A stretch of DNA of 64,000 nucleotides, from assembly GCA_017933935.1 (NCBI GenBank), contig JADWQK010001435.1:186001-250000 (forward strand), in the 5' to 3' direction. Source of the DNA: Sesamia nonagrioides. Lineage: Eukaryota > Arthropoda > Insecta > Lepidoptera > Noctuidae. The notes beneath the pieces are model-generated. The model was not told the origin of the DNA, searched no databases, and saw nothing but the letters and a program-made list of their open reading frames with translations. Below, in pieces: positions 1 through 11,046 of the stretch (its first letter is position 1; every line of letters begins with the position of its first letter). A program made the translations under genes and the position numbers.

Positions 1-1703
1 TAATATGTATTGGAGGTGATTAAACACACGTTTGCAATAAAGATACATTTTATTGCAATAAAATATACCACATAGCATATCCTTGCTATTTGGAAAGATA
101 AAATGTAAATGAGTAATGTTATTGCTGTGTATTAAGTAGGCTCTGCACTCGTTACTGGGATACGGTCAGATCAATCAACTGAGTGCGCAATTTTAAATTC
201 ATATCACTCACTATTGCTATAAATATCACAGTTTGGTTTATCTATTACAATACACGCCGAACTCATTACGATAAAACGTATAATGTAGGTAGCCTTGTTA
301 CCGCGGAACAGATAAAAACATTTACACAAACACACAACCTTTATTATCTATTGCTTTTCTGGTATTTTGGCGTGGCTAGCTGCCATATTTGTATATTTTT
401 ATTATTTTTTCTCTTGTATTACTATACCTACATAGTATTGTATAAACTATTGTGTTTTTTCTAAATGAACAGACAGCTGTGCTGCTGGGGAGTTTGTTCC
501 GCCACTTCTTTTTCACAGCGAAAGCACTAGCAAGTGTCGATGGGTGGGCGTTTTGGGGGACTGTCTTATGTAATATTGACGTTCAAAAAGTGCTGATTCT
601 CAGCCTAGTTTGAACAAATGACTTTTGGTTTGATTTGATTTATTTCGTGCTTGTTACACAAAAAACCAAAGATTACAACTTTTTCAAAAATAACTCTAAG
701 TAATCTATTTGCCAATTTAAAGTTCGATTCCCATTAAAAGATGCGAGTGGAACAATCCATGCAAACGTTCCACAAACCAATCAAAACATTTTCCGAACTT
801 TATTTTCATTTTCTGAATCGAAAGAATATAACAAAACGAGAGAGAACTGTTGCAGTACACACACACATGCACACACACAACACACGGCTTTGCTTCCTTC
901 CCAACTTAAAGCAAATTTGTTTGGAATAAACCTACAAACAAATATAATGACGGCTGCATCTGATGTTACCGGGCCTCAAATACTTTTATTTTTCAAGAGA
1001 TAAAAAATACAACAATTTCTTTTTTTCGCAACATTCATCCACAGAAATCGCACACGCGATATTATTTATTATCGCAGAAAACAACTCAAAAATCTCTCTC
1101 TCAAAATAAACTCCGTCACAAAATGAGAGATACTCAGTGCAAAATATTTCACGAAAACAATGTGTTCGCGGTACATTTAGGTTATGAAACATGGCGTCAT
1201 CTGTTACTGCAGCTAACACTTGCAATGTTTCTAACATATTACCTGCTGCTATTGAACTAAGACCTGCGTGAAACTGTGAAACAACCCACATTTACTATAA
1301 TACCTAACTCATGCGACGAATACAACGAAAATAAGGTTTTATTCATGCTGTACTTAAGAGAATGTTTTCAAAAGATTATGAATAAAAATAATAATAAGAG
1401 ACCGTTCTTTACTGTTTATCGCGTGTGGTTAAAACTATGTACATAAAATTTTATATTATTTTCATCTTATTAAAAGTAAAATAAAATTAAGTTAGACAAT
1501 AGATTAATTGAAATAGAAATACAATTATTTTCTTTAATTAAACTTCTCCTAGGAGATTGTACTGGGAGTGGCAATAGACTCCAGGTATCGAGGAGCAACG
1601 TTCAACATCCATTTCAGTCATCCAACTAGTCATATTATGTATATTGTAGGCTAGTGATATCATTGTAGAGTGTTTGGTATAATGAACTGTGCGCCAATTC
1701 TTG
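1..1703. other. No recognisable gene; AT-rich unassigned DNA
   Basis: Only short, compositionally unremarkable reading frames are present, several with non-ATG starts. A (CA)-rich run lies around 860-890. The minus frame at 986-1291 is 101 codons with no motif I recognise. Probably intergenic or intronic. Confidence 0.6.
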
Positions 1704-1843
1704 TAATTTAAAACGTTCAAAATCTGCTCACAGTTTCATCTCAGCGATAAACAAATATCAAAAACGTGTCAAAATATTGCGAAATTAGAGGTATTTTTTG
1801 ACAGATTGAAACTGAGATCAGAGTGTGAACGTTCTTGAAATTA
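1704..1843. mobile_element. Short MITE with imperfect ~35-bp terminal inverted repeats
   Basis: The left end (TAATTTAAAACGTTCAAAAT) and the reverse complement of the right end (TAATTTCAAGAACGTTCACA) align over about 35 bp, through a shared CAGTTTCA block. The interior is about 70 bp and non-coding, with TTTTTGACAGATTGA near the right end. A decayed relative lies at 34342-34475. The target duplication is unclear, so the superfamily is not assigned. It would depend on a transposase supplied in trans. Confidence 0.5.
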
Positions 1844-2341
1844 GTAGAATTAGCACTCTGGCCTTAAGGGTGATTGTATTGGTTTGAATTATTTTGAATA
1901 GAGAACGTCGGTGAGGTCGGAGTGTATGCGTAATTGGAGGACATGTACTGAAGTAAGGATGAACTGAAATAATACAACTTACTAATAAACTACTAATACT
2001 TACTAATATACTAATAAACTTATAAATGGCAATGCTTCCCAAAGAATTTAGCAATGAATTATTAAAAAATAAATCAATCCACCTCTGATAACTTTGTTCG
2101 CAGAAAAAAATATTGTTGACATTACTTTCCATTCCACGTTACAATCTATTCAATCTTTCATCTCTCCCTATAAATAAATCAAATCTCCTAATTGAATAAA
2201 CTCTTGTTATATTTGAATAGACTTGGTACAAACACACAATTATCCCAGACCTCTCATTTGATGATTTGATGTTCTTGTATTTGTGTACAAATACTAAGAA
2301 ATAGGCACAAACATTGTCAATTAGACCATCAGACGCGGACT
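1844..2341. other. No recognisable feature
   Basis: AT-rich sequence with short repeats of the ACTAATA type around 1980-2020. No coding or RNA feature seen. Confidence 0.55.
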
Positions 2342-2645
2342 ATTACGCGTTATTGTCGTGGTGGTCTAGTTGTTAAAACACCAACCAATACCACAAGTAT
2401 GAGTGTGTGGGTTCGATTCCAGGTCAGGCAAGTACTGATGTAACTTTTCTGAGTTATATGTACTTTCTAAGTACATCATGGACACTGAGGACTGATTAAA
2501 AGCTGAAGGAAAACATCTTGAGGAAACCTGGCCTTTAAGTCTAAAATCGCCAACCCGCATTGAGCAAGCGTGGTGATTTCGCTCAATCCTTCTTTGTATG
2601 AGAGGAAACCTGTGTCCAGCAGTGGGACGGTAAAGATGATGATGG
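2342..2645 (+). mobile_element. tRNA-derived SINE with (GAT)n tail
   Basis: The 5' part resembles a tRNA: an A-box-like TGGTCTAGTTGTTAAAAC and a B box GGGTTCGATTCC (about 2410-2421). The 3' part includes GTCCAGCAGTGGGACGGTAA followed by GATGATGATG, the kind of tail seen on RTE-mobilised lepidopteran retroposons. The 8-bp CGCGGACT flanks it at 2334-2341 and 2646-2653, consistent with a target-site duplication. Non-coding; its A and B boxes would be internal Pol III promoter elements. A rearranged copy lies at 56012-56265. Confidence 0.75.
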
Positions 2646-2773
2646 CGCGGACTTTACAGTCGCTCAGATAAGAATTTGTAATTCTATAATAATAATTTCT
2701 CCCAAAATATTAATGGACTAGGTTTTGTTCATTGTACTGCGGTATGAGGAACACAAGTCCTTTTCAGTAGCTG

Positions 2774-2885
2774 ATAAATAATTGATACATAATAACATTG
2801 CGAGTCTGTAAAGGTTATGTCACACTGGTATAAATAATTGATACATATTAACATTGCGAGTCTGTAAAGGTTATGTCACACTGGT
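2774..2885. repeat. 56-bp direct tandem duplication (two units)
   Basis: Units 2774-2829 and 2830-2885 begin ATAAATAATTGATACAT and differ at one visible base. Local duplication, non-coding. Confidence 0.85.
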
Positions 2886-3916
2886 ATAAATTTATTTTAG
2901 TTTAGTCCTTATGGAGGGGCCAAATGGCTTCGCGGGGTTTAATATACCTTCCTTCGATCTGGACTGTAATTTGTAAAAGAAAAAAAAATGGCGTCACTGT
3001 CGCGCTGTAAACTCTTAACCTAGGAATGGGTGTTGGAATATCATGCACCTTACCTCTCTTCACGGGCTGTTCCGTCGTCTCGTAGGAGTTTGATCAGTCC
3101 ACTCCGTCTTCGACGGTTCTTCACCCTCGCGGTTCGGCACAAGCTCAACACAACATACGCGGTTATCGAGTTCCCCGCTAACAGCTTCGATTTCCCTTCT
3201 TGAAGCCACAAAGACACGTCTCCAATTGAGCGGTTGGGTACAACTTATAATCGAATGATTATATCGTTCAGCGATAAATTCACACAGTAAAACTATGTGA
3301 TTGCGGGCTTTGAAACAGCGGATAGGATTACACCGAATAGCGATGTGAAACGCGGTGCGCGCAGCGAGCGGTGCGCTGCGCGGAGCTCCAATGGACACTA
3401 AACTCTCTTCTTCTAGCATGCTGTTTCGATCAATAACGAAACAGCGCCATCTCACGGGCAGCGGGTGCATGACGTGATGTAGGTTACGGGTACAAGGATT
3501 TAGCTAAGAGATACTGCGAGACAGTTCCATTCATAAACGCCAATAGATGGCGCCAACACCTTATAACATAAATCAAGGTTTGCATTATTTGTGATGTTCT
3601 CACCGTATTTAATTCGGTTGGTCGAGTAGCTCAGTTCAGTTCGTCGCATATAATTTATTTTGTTTAAGTGAGTGTCTTAGCTTGGCAATCAGTCCATAAA
3701 AGCAGGCGCCCTCAATCAAAACAGAATATGTTTTACAAAACTGCTACTTTATGTAAAACAACAACTGAATGACAATCAGCTAGATTGCCGTCCGCACTGA
3801 TGGCATGAGTCCCGCTTAACGACTTAACATAAACAAAATGTGGTGTGACACGACACAAACATCTCGTGTCGGTTATGTCGTGTGTCATGTCGGTCGGCGG
3901 ATAGTGATTGCTTTAT
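2886..3916. other. Mixed-composition unassigned DNA
   Basis: A locally GC-richer block at about 3060-3470 contains an open minus frame of 136 codons (3060-3470) with no domain I recognise. It could be a host promoter or 5' exon region, but no splice or core-promoter signal is clear enough to call. Confidence 0.35.
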
Positions 3917-3958
3917 ACAAACTTATGTGACGAATATCGGTCCGTCACATAAGTTTGT
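3917..3958. repeat. 14-bp perfect inverted repeat (SINE target)
   Basis: Arms 3917-3930 (ACAAACTTATGTGA) and 3945-3958 (its reverse complement) are separated by 14 bp. The right arm overlaps the 14-bp target duplication of the adjoining SINE, so the SINE landed in a pre-existing palindrome. Confidence 0.85.
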
Positions 3959-3960
3959 CT

Positions 3961-4363
3961 TTTCAGACAGAGACAGCCTCCGTGGCGTAGCGGTAGCGAA
4001 CGCGGCCGCTGCGCAAGGTGGCGCGGGTTCGATTCCCGCACAGTGCAAGTATTTGTATGCATGAATATGAATATTTGCACTGGTCTGGTCGTGCCTCGGA
4101 AAGCACGTTAAGCCGTTGGTCCCGGTTGCCATACGAACATCTAGTGGCAGTCGTTACGGGTTGTTGGAGCCCTCAAACGTCCAACAATTGGTCTAACTGC
4201 AATACTTCGATGTCGCCTTCGGGTTGTGGAGGTCAGACGGCAGTCGCTTCACGGAAAATGTCGTAGTTTAGCCATATCAGCAGTTGGACTGGTAAAGCGG
4301 ACCCCAGACTCCAAAGCTGAAAAGGCTTCGGATGCGACTGGGAATAACGCTGGGATGATGATG
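3961..4363 (+). mobile_element. Full-length 403-bp tRNA-derived SINE, copy 1
   Basis: The tRNA-like head (from about 3974) carries an A-box-like TGGCGTAGCGGTAGC and B box GGGTTCGATTCCCGC. A roughly 300-bp tRNA-unrelated body follows, including GGAAAGCACGTTAAGCCGTT, and a GATGATGATG tail. The 14-bp ACATAAGTTTGTCT occurs at 3947-3960 and 4364-4377 as a target duplication. A second copy of the same length lies at 36471-36873. Short open frames inside are incidental. Mobilised in trans, probably by an RTE-type LINE given the tail. Confidence 0.85.
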
Positions 4364-4377
4364 ACATAAGTTTGTCT

Positions 4378-5225
4378 ATTACCAAGTTTACCATCTTTGT
4401 GTATAATACATAAGAATAACAGTTATGTTTATTTTTAATGACATTGACCTCGATTCCCTCGTTCACAAACTAAACTAAATTTAAGATCTGTGCATCTTTT
4501 TCTTTATATTTCATTTAGAAAAGGACAGAACATAATATGTTAATTTAGACTTGTCAAATTGGTCCGCGCTTGACGTAAAATGATGTATTTTTGGTCGCCA
4601 TGTTTATTATCGCGTCTATACTATCTACGGAATATTTTAATTTGACAGGATTAAATTAAAATGTTATCTTCTATCCTTTTCTTAATGAAATAGAACGAAA
4701 AAGATGGACTGCCCTTAAAATTAATTTAGTTTGTGAACAATAAAATCGGCGCCATTATTTTACTAAAGCATATCATACTACAGAATATTTTACTAAAGCA
4801 GTAATATTGAATAGTTCAGTCAGGTTCAAATATATGTATACTAGGACAATAATTTAATTGTCTACAATCTGTATCAGCCACTTGATGTAAGTCCTTTTGT
4901 GCTGTTTTGGTGACCGACTGCTCTCCGAGATAGTGAGCATTGTTGTTCTACGTTGGTATGGTACCCGGCCCGGGAACAGGTAAATAAATGATTCAGTTAT
5001 TGTATCCTATTGTAAGTACTTTATAATGAACTTAAAGGCTCAACTGTCTCTACGGAGACACAATTGCTTTTTCTATTGTACCGAATTTAATTAGCTTACC
5101 TGACGAGGGGATATTAATTGATTGGGCCCCAAACAAGGGTTTCAAACCAGTATTCGAGAGTTTACTTCCCATTCTCTTATATGGAAACTGCCAATGGAGT
5201 TCAAATCGAATCATGTCCGCGTGTA
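4378..5225. other. No recognisable feature
   Basis: AT-rich unassigned DNA. No gene, repeat boundary or structured element identified. Confidence 0.55.
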
Positions 5226-5233
5226 GTCTGGAC

Positions 5234-5797
5234 CAAGGATGTTATGTTACGGAGCTTCGACTCGGACTTCGTTAAGTCGGAACTTCCGATTAGGTATTAT
5301 CATACCTTCGGTTCCGACTTCGGTACCGACACTTTTTAATCGGAGGTTTTAATCGTCATTTATTTTTTCACTTGTGATTAGTGTGTTACGCATACGACAC
5401 GTTCATAGGTTATAGACATTTATTTTGATTTTTCACTACTTTTGGAGTCAAATCATTTGATTTATGTAATTTGTTTTAAAGCTTTTGTTTATTTAATGTA
5501 ATATAATATACTACTTTGTGATTTAATTAACTTCATTTATTTTTTTGATTATTTGAGAACATGCCAATTTTCTTTTCATTGTTTGTGTTTAATTTTATAA
5601 TAAAAAATTAACATGAAAATAATTGACAGAAAAATATTTTATTTGTGTTTAAATACGTTTAAAACATCTCTTCCTACCGCCACTTCCGACCTTGCCTCCT
5701 CCTCCGGTTCCGACTCCGATTCAGACTGCGATAAATAAAATTTAAAAACTCCGACTCCGCTTTCGGTTCCGATATAATTACCTTCGTTACATCCCTA
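5234..5797. mobile_element. Non-autonomous hAT-like element
   Basis: The left end (CAAGGATGTTATGTTACGGA) and the reverse complement of the right end (TAGGGATGTAACGAAGGTAA) form imperfect terminal inverted repeats of the hAT kind. Flanking octamers GTCTGGAC (5226-5233) and GCCTGGAT (5798-5805) match at 6 of 8 positions, as expected for an old 8-bp duplication. Both subterminal regions are rich in TCCGACTCCGA-type sequence. No transposase frame is present. Confidence 0.55.
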
Positions 5798-5987
5798 GCC
5801 TGGATTATACTCTATGTGACACGTACTCGTCAAGTGGCTTATTTATTGCAAAACTATCAAAATGTCTATCAAGAAATCGGTGTACAGTCTTTGCAAACCA
5901 GAATACCTACTGTTGGTGAGGATCACAATGTAGTGGAAGAATTTATATTTTATGTATCCTTAATAAGCATTTTTCTATTATACGCAT

Positions 5988-6206
5988 CACCATCATCATC
6001 ATCATTTCATCCGAAAAACGTCCACTGCTGGACATAGGCCTCCCCCAAGGTTTACCACGACGACCGGTTCTGCGCCTCCCACGCATCCAGCGGTTTGCCG
6101 CGACCTTCACCAGGTCGTCGGTACACCTTGTCGGGGGCCTACCCACGCTGCATCTTCCGATGCTTGGTTGACACTCGAGAACCCGTCGGCCCCATCGAAC
6201 ATCAGC
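5988..6206 (-). mobile_element. 5'-truncated RTE-type LINE tail
   Basis: On the minus strand this encodes the C-terminus of an RTE-type reverse transcriptase polyprotein (GRPPTRCTDDLVKVAANRW), with a frame break before a terminal segment that still reads LGEAYVQQW-like, then a (GAT)n tail seen on the plus strand as CATCATCATC. The 11-bp ATTATACGCAT lies at 5977-5987 and 6207-6217, a clear target duplication. Only the last ~220 bp were copied, typical of incomplete target-primed reverse transcription. Confidence 0.85.
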
Positions 6207-6217
6207 ATTATACGCAT

Positions 6218-7163
6218 TTCGTAACCAAATGGTTTAAATAGCCGCTTAGTTAACCACCTAGCCTTTTAACTATAAACAGCGGCCGTTCCTCTAACAACTT
6301 GAATAATATTAAATTAATTATAGTTCAATTTGGAACCATCTTTTGATGACCATACCAGTGTATGAGGTGTCATGAGACTTTTATCACTACTATACTATTT
6401 ATATTTCTTGGATCGGAAAATAAATGGCAACCAGTTCATGACAACATGTGGCTAAGGTTTGAAGAACTCATTCACTAAGTTTATGTGCTAATGTTTCAAG
6501 TACCCAGTGGATTGTGCTAATGTCTACAGTTTGGCTCGAGGCCGGTCAAAGTAATGAGAGCCTGGTGAATACCGCATTGCATGACGCATGAATATTAAGT
6601 AATTATTTTTAAGAGGAGCCGTTAGATACTTGTAGGCTTCTCAAGTGTACTAGAGACAAATCTAATCGGCTAAAAGGGACTTTTTATGCTAACAGAATTT
6701 TTTTTAATTTGATTAACTTTTTCAGATTCATTTCTATATCTTATCAACAATAAATGTATTGAGAACTAACCTGTGTTATTATATATGTACATAGAACGAC
6801 AGCCAGTTTTGTGCATTTTCTGTAAACAAACGCAGAGGGAAACTCACCGTACTTGTCCGAAGATTCATGTTGGACTATGTAGTGGTAATTGTTGTTACTT
6901 AAAGTTTCAGTTTTCAACAATTTATTATAAAATACATTCTTAAAAACCCGTTTTCTCAGAAGCATTGGCTGACATTACAGCCACCTGCTTACATAATAAT
7001 TTTTGGTTTGTTTAAATCTATTCGATCCACGTAAATACTCGAGCTAGTTTAACGCTAGCAAGTCAATTTTCGATAACAATTCACGGTAGGGGTATATCTG
7101 TTCTATTATAGAATATAAGAATATAATAATATAAATAGAATATTATCTGTTCTGTGGACTACT
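6218..7163. other. No recognisable feature
   Basis: Unassigned AT-rich DNA. No supported gene or repeat. Confidence 0.55.
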
Positions 7164-7332
7164 GTGTGGCTACCATGAATTTTCATTTCGAGACTCAATC
7201 ATACGCATCGAGCGCGTTTGGCGCTCTCATTGGTTGACAATTCTTACAACCTTGAAGCGGGTCAATCGATGAGTCCAACGCGGTCGATATCGATGATCGA
7301 GTCTTCGTTATGAAAATTCATGGTAGCTACAC
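7164..7332. mobile_element. 169-bp MITE with inverted ends
   Basis: The left end GTGTGGCTACCATGAATTTT and the reverse complement of the right end GTGTAGCTACCATGAATTTT match except at one base, continue through CAT, and pair again at GACTC. The interior is GC-richer than the flanks (GCGCGTTTGGCGCTC). Non-coding. The duplication is not clear, so the superfamily is open. Confidence 0.65.
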
Positions 7333-8580
7333 TGAATACACATGCAAGCTGCTGACGAGTACTATGCAAGGGACCTTACTGAAGGAATTACAGAGCTGTG
7401 AACAGTATCATTTCATTCTAAGAATATGTGAAGTGGTATATTTTGATAGAATACGGCACTAAGGAAAACATTTGAAACATTAATTGTAATGTTTTAAATG
7501 TTTTCTTTGGTGTCGTCCGATATATGTATAGGCTTATCATATCGTGATTGATATTGATTAACTATGAAGCTTATCGGACGTCACCAGAATCTCCACCAAA
7601 ATATTAATCGTAAATAAAAAACGTACTTTTACTCCTGTTCCAAAAATTCAAAATATACCTACATATGATGGAGTCTACACGCACGTTTCCAAATTGAACT
7701 TATAAACACCAATTTTGTCAAGTAATTGGTTGGTGGGTAAGTTTATCGCCTAAAGCGATTTCCTTTTACACTTCGGGAGATTCTCTCCCGCTTAAGGGGT
7801 GACTTTGCACATATTTCAATAGCGCTGTGTAAACACTTGTCGCAGAAAACTTCTCTAAGATAAAAGTGATTTTTGATTACTTAATGTCAAATCATAATAT
7901 TTTAATGCTTTTCTTTTAAAGTTGCCTTCTGAATAATTTGGGCGCTATTAACCAAGTTTTTAATTTTTTCAACTTCAGTATTACCTACTGTTATCTTTTA
8001 AAAACTTTCGTACATAGAGCATCACTTATTATTATGATTCGTCGTAAACTGTGAACTCGTCAAAGGTTTAAGTGGTATTTTTTTAGTAAGAGCCACTGTA
8101 ACAAGCTTAATTTATTTAAAAACAGTTTAAAACATAACATACTTTGAATTATTCGACTTATCTCCAATGTGGGATGGCACATATTTACCGACCATCAATA
8201 ATTACATCAATCGTTAATGTATCGACAGATACATTAATGCTAAAGCCGTCATAATCGCATAGGCTTGACACAATACATTGCGATGACCTATAGCCCGGTC
8301 AAGGACCAGCATTGTCACAGCAATAAAAGGGTCTAATGGCCCACATCCGATACTGTGTGGTAGTCTTTTGTAGTGGAGCTATTCTGGGCGATCATTGGTG
8401 AGCTTTAAGGCCGAGATTTAGGTTGCGGATTTGAATAGCCGTGACTTTTATATATAAATGTAATCATTTTTCGGACTTATGTAAATCTTCTGTACCTACC
8501 TAATATATAGGAGTATGTTTTATTGGGATGTGAACAATATTCTGTACACAGAAAAGAGTAGCTTCACTGCCAGGAACATA
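7333..8580. other. No recognisable feature
   Basis: Unassigned DNA. Nothing with coding or structural support was found. Confidence 0.5.
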
Positions 8581-8831
8581 TTTTTTTTTAATTATTATAA
8601 ACTAGTGCTTGACTGCAATCCCGCCTGATGGTAAGCAGTGATGCAATCGTTGATGGTAAAGCGCACTAGTTTATTAAGCCTATTCACTTAAAAAACTTAG
8701 GAATAGGAAGGATGACGGCAGTTGAGCGAGGTGATGCAATGTTAAACCCAAGACCAACACGACCAAACGATGCTGCGCTAGAGGGAGATTGATCCGGAGA
8801 CTCTCCGCGACCAAACTCCCGACACAACAAC
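8581..8831 (-). mobile_element. T-tailed retroposon, copy 1 (5'-truncated)
   Basis: It begins on the plus strand with a T run (an A tail on the minus strand), then TATAAACTAGTGCTTGACTG and GCCTGATGGTAAGCAGTGAT. The same ~400-bp family recurs at 34630-35012, 35835-36232 and 41899-42312. This copy stops at CCGACACAACAACA, so its far (5') half is missing. The internal hairpin of the family is degraded here. Non-coding. Confidence 0.75.
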
Positions 8832-10078
8832 ATTTAATTTTAATTTTTTTTTTGTTTTTTTTTTTATTTACCTCACTATTTATGAGCACAAACAACTGTT
8901 TTGTTCATGTCTTTGCCTTATTTGTGTATTTTCTATAAGTTTATCGGTGGGTAGTTACGGTAACAAAAGAGCTCATATTTGTGACACAGAAAATAAAAAT
9001 AGTTCCGTAACAATGATCTCACTATTTTCGTAACAGTACCTACTTCAGAAAATAACACTCGGCCGTTCGGGATAATATCTTCGATTTATTACACTTATAT
9101 ACCCATATATTATACACAACTCGTTGGGACTGAAGGATATTATTTACAAAACATGTACCGCACACTCTTGGACATAGTTGGGAGGTGAACCCTCGTTTCA
9201 CACAGTGACAGAATTCATGCATCATTTAAGACATAGATGACATAGAGGGATTCTTTTTTCAGTTCCATGACGAAAAGTTTTAAAAAGTTACTATTATATT
9301 TGAGTTGGGCCTAGTAAGTGGTCACGTCGATCAGTGAAAGATTTTTTTTTTTTCATAAGAGATTTCGTGAAATTGTTGTATTTGTGAAAGACAACCCAAA
9401 TAAACCCATACCTAACATTATTTTCCTCTGTGACTTTGACAAATTGCGAAAGTTTACGGCAAACTAAATCCTTTCATGGTTACCGATAGAAATCCAGTAA
9501 GGTAATGTTACTTTTATGTACAAAGGCTTTGTATTGTAAGTTGGGTCAGGCTGCTCAACTCGGATCTAATGTGAAAACTTTCCAGTGGAATAATGTTCTC
9601 CAACATTGACCAAGAGAACTCACACGTTTGTAGATCGTAGAAGTTACGAATACCTATACGCTAAGGGTGATTTGATACGATACACTGAAAGTGTTCATGT
9701 AGGCATTACTATTAGCTGAAATACTTTCCAAAACTGTAAGATAGAGATAAGCAGAGGCAGTAAGAAGGATTGACGAACAGATCGAAAAGTTCGTAGTCTA
9801 GACAGTTCACGAACATAGTTACATGCTAAAACAAAAGTACCTACGCACATACATGAGGTCAGAAAAGCGCATTAAATCAGAATATACGTTAGCGTAATGC
9901 AAATAAATTACTTAGAGGGGGACGCGCTAGAGCAGCCCGCGAAATGTGTATTTTGCGATATACGGGTCAATGTCAGATTATACATATGTAGATAATATTT
10001 ATCTGCTTTTTCAACATATTCGACAAAACTGTAAGCAAATAAGAGTTTAGCAAAATATAACTTTAATTCATATACTTA
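8832..10078. other. No recognisable feature
   Basis: Includes T-rich runs at 8840-8866. No gene or clear repeat boundary. Confidence 0.5.
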
Positions 10079-10240
10079 TCTATGTATATAAAAATGAATC
10101 GCAAAATGTGTTGGTAAGCGCATAACTCAACAACGCCTGGAATTTGACCAATTAATTTTTTTAAATGTTCGTTAAAGTCCAAGGATGGTTCTTACGGCGA
10201 GAAAAAATCGAATAATTGCCGGGAAAACCCTAAAACAGCC
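10079..10240 (+). mobile_element. Helitron-like 5' terminal fragment
   Basis: TC follows an A (the A|T insertion context), then TATGTATATAAAAATGAATC and GTGTTGGTAAGCGCATAACT. From memory this resembles the 5' region of non-autonomous lepidopteran Helitrons. No matching 3' hairpin plus CTAG end was identified downstream, so the extent is uncertain. Confidence 0.4.
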
Positions 10241-10808
10241 CTTTTCTTTTTCACATACTTACGTTTTGTAACTAAAACGTAGAATCAATTTGAGCTTTAT
10301 TGCTATTATATAAAGTTCATATTAAATTACAAACACTCACTATTATCTAAGAAATGTAGGTGTGTTCCTAACGTCAAAAAGTAAATTTGCAATTTCTTAC
10401 CGCTATACAAAGTTCAAATTCAATCATATCTATCAAAACAGTGTGCCTGTGTGCGTTGGAGCACAGAATACGTCGTTGGAGGATTTAATGTCGCGTTCCG
10501 AAACTAAAAAAAAGTGATCGCGGACCCGACCAAATTGAATAGTCACAAAATATAATAATAACAACTCGGTCGGCTTCGCGATATTATTTCTTTTGTTTTA
10601 CTTTCGGCAGACGACTAAAAAAAATGTAACATTGGTATGGCTTTAAAGGATTTGACTTCAAGTCATATCAGATTTAAACAAAAAAAAAAAAAAAACAAAT
10701 TAAAAAATCAACTGTCAATGTCGATTTGCCGCCTTTGCCGGTGTTGTTTTTCTACTTATATAAAATTGTACACTTTAACTAAAAACTTAACCTACAGTGG
10801 GGTTACAT
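10241..10808. other. No recognisable gene; possibly Helitron interior
   Basis: Contains a 15-A run near 10680-10694. It may be interior of the Helitron-like sequence beginning at 10079, but this cannot be shown. Confidence 0.4.
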
Positions 10809-11046
10809 CCATACTAATATTATAAATGCGAAAGTAACTCTGTCTGTCTGTCTGTTATGCTTTCCCGCTTAAACCTTTCAACCGATTTTGATCAAATTTG
10901 GCACAGACAATCTTTAGACCCTGAGAAAGGACATAGGCTACCTTTTCTGCCGGAAAAAAATGAAAAAAAGAAAAAATGAATTTCCCGTGGGAAATCTATA
11001 AAGCGCGATATAACCGAATTCCACGCGGGCGAAGCCGCGGGCGGAA
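10809..11046 (-). repeat. ACTAGCTTTCC interspersed repeat, copy a
   Basis: Minus-strand copy of a ~230-bp family running from CCGCCCGCGGCTTCGCCCGC to ATTTATAATATTAGTATGG, with a (CAGA)n tract between. Other copies are at 13247, 13605, 13737, 14122 and 52694 (the last also minus). The 5' edge is slightly degraded (GCGGAAG then divergence). Likely a SINE or LINE-tail family common in Lepidoptera; class not certain. Confidence 0.75.

Noticed and set aside
183..464. 93-codon plus frame with hydrophobic stretches
   Set aside because: Starts at GTG, AT-rich, no family resemblance; hydrophobic residues follow from T-rich codons.
986..1291. 101-codon minus frame
   Set aside because: No recognised domain, no splice or promoter context; kept only as unassigned.
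3060..3470. 136-codon minus frame in GC-richer DNA
   Set aside because: No recognisable domain; basic and Arg-rich by composition. Could be regulatory DNA.
3974..4048. tRNA gene
   Set aside because: A and B boxes are present but a ~300-bp tail, (GAT)n end and TSD show it is a SINE head, not a free tRNA gene.
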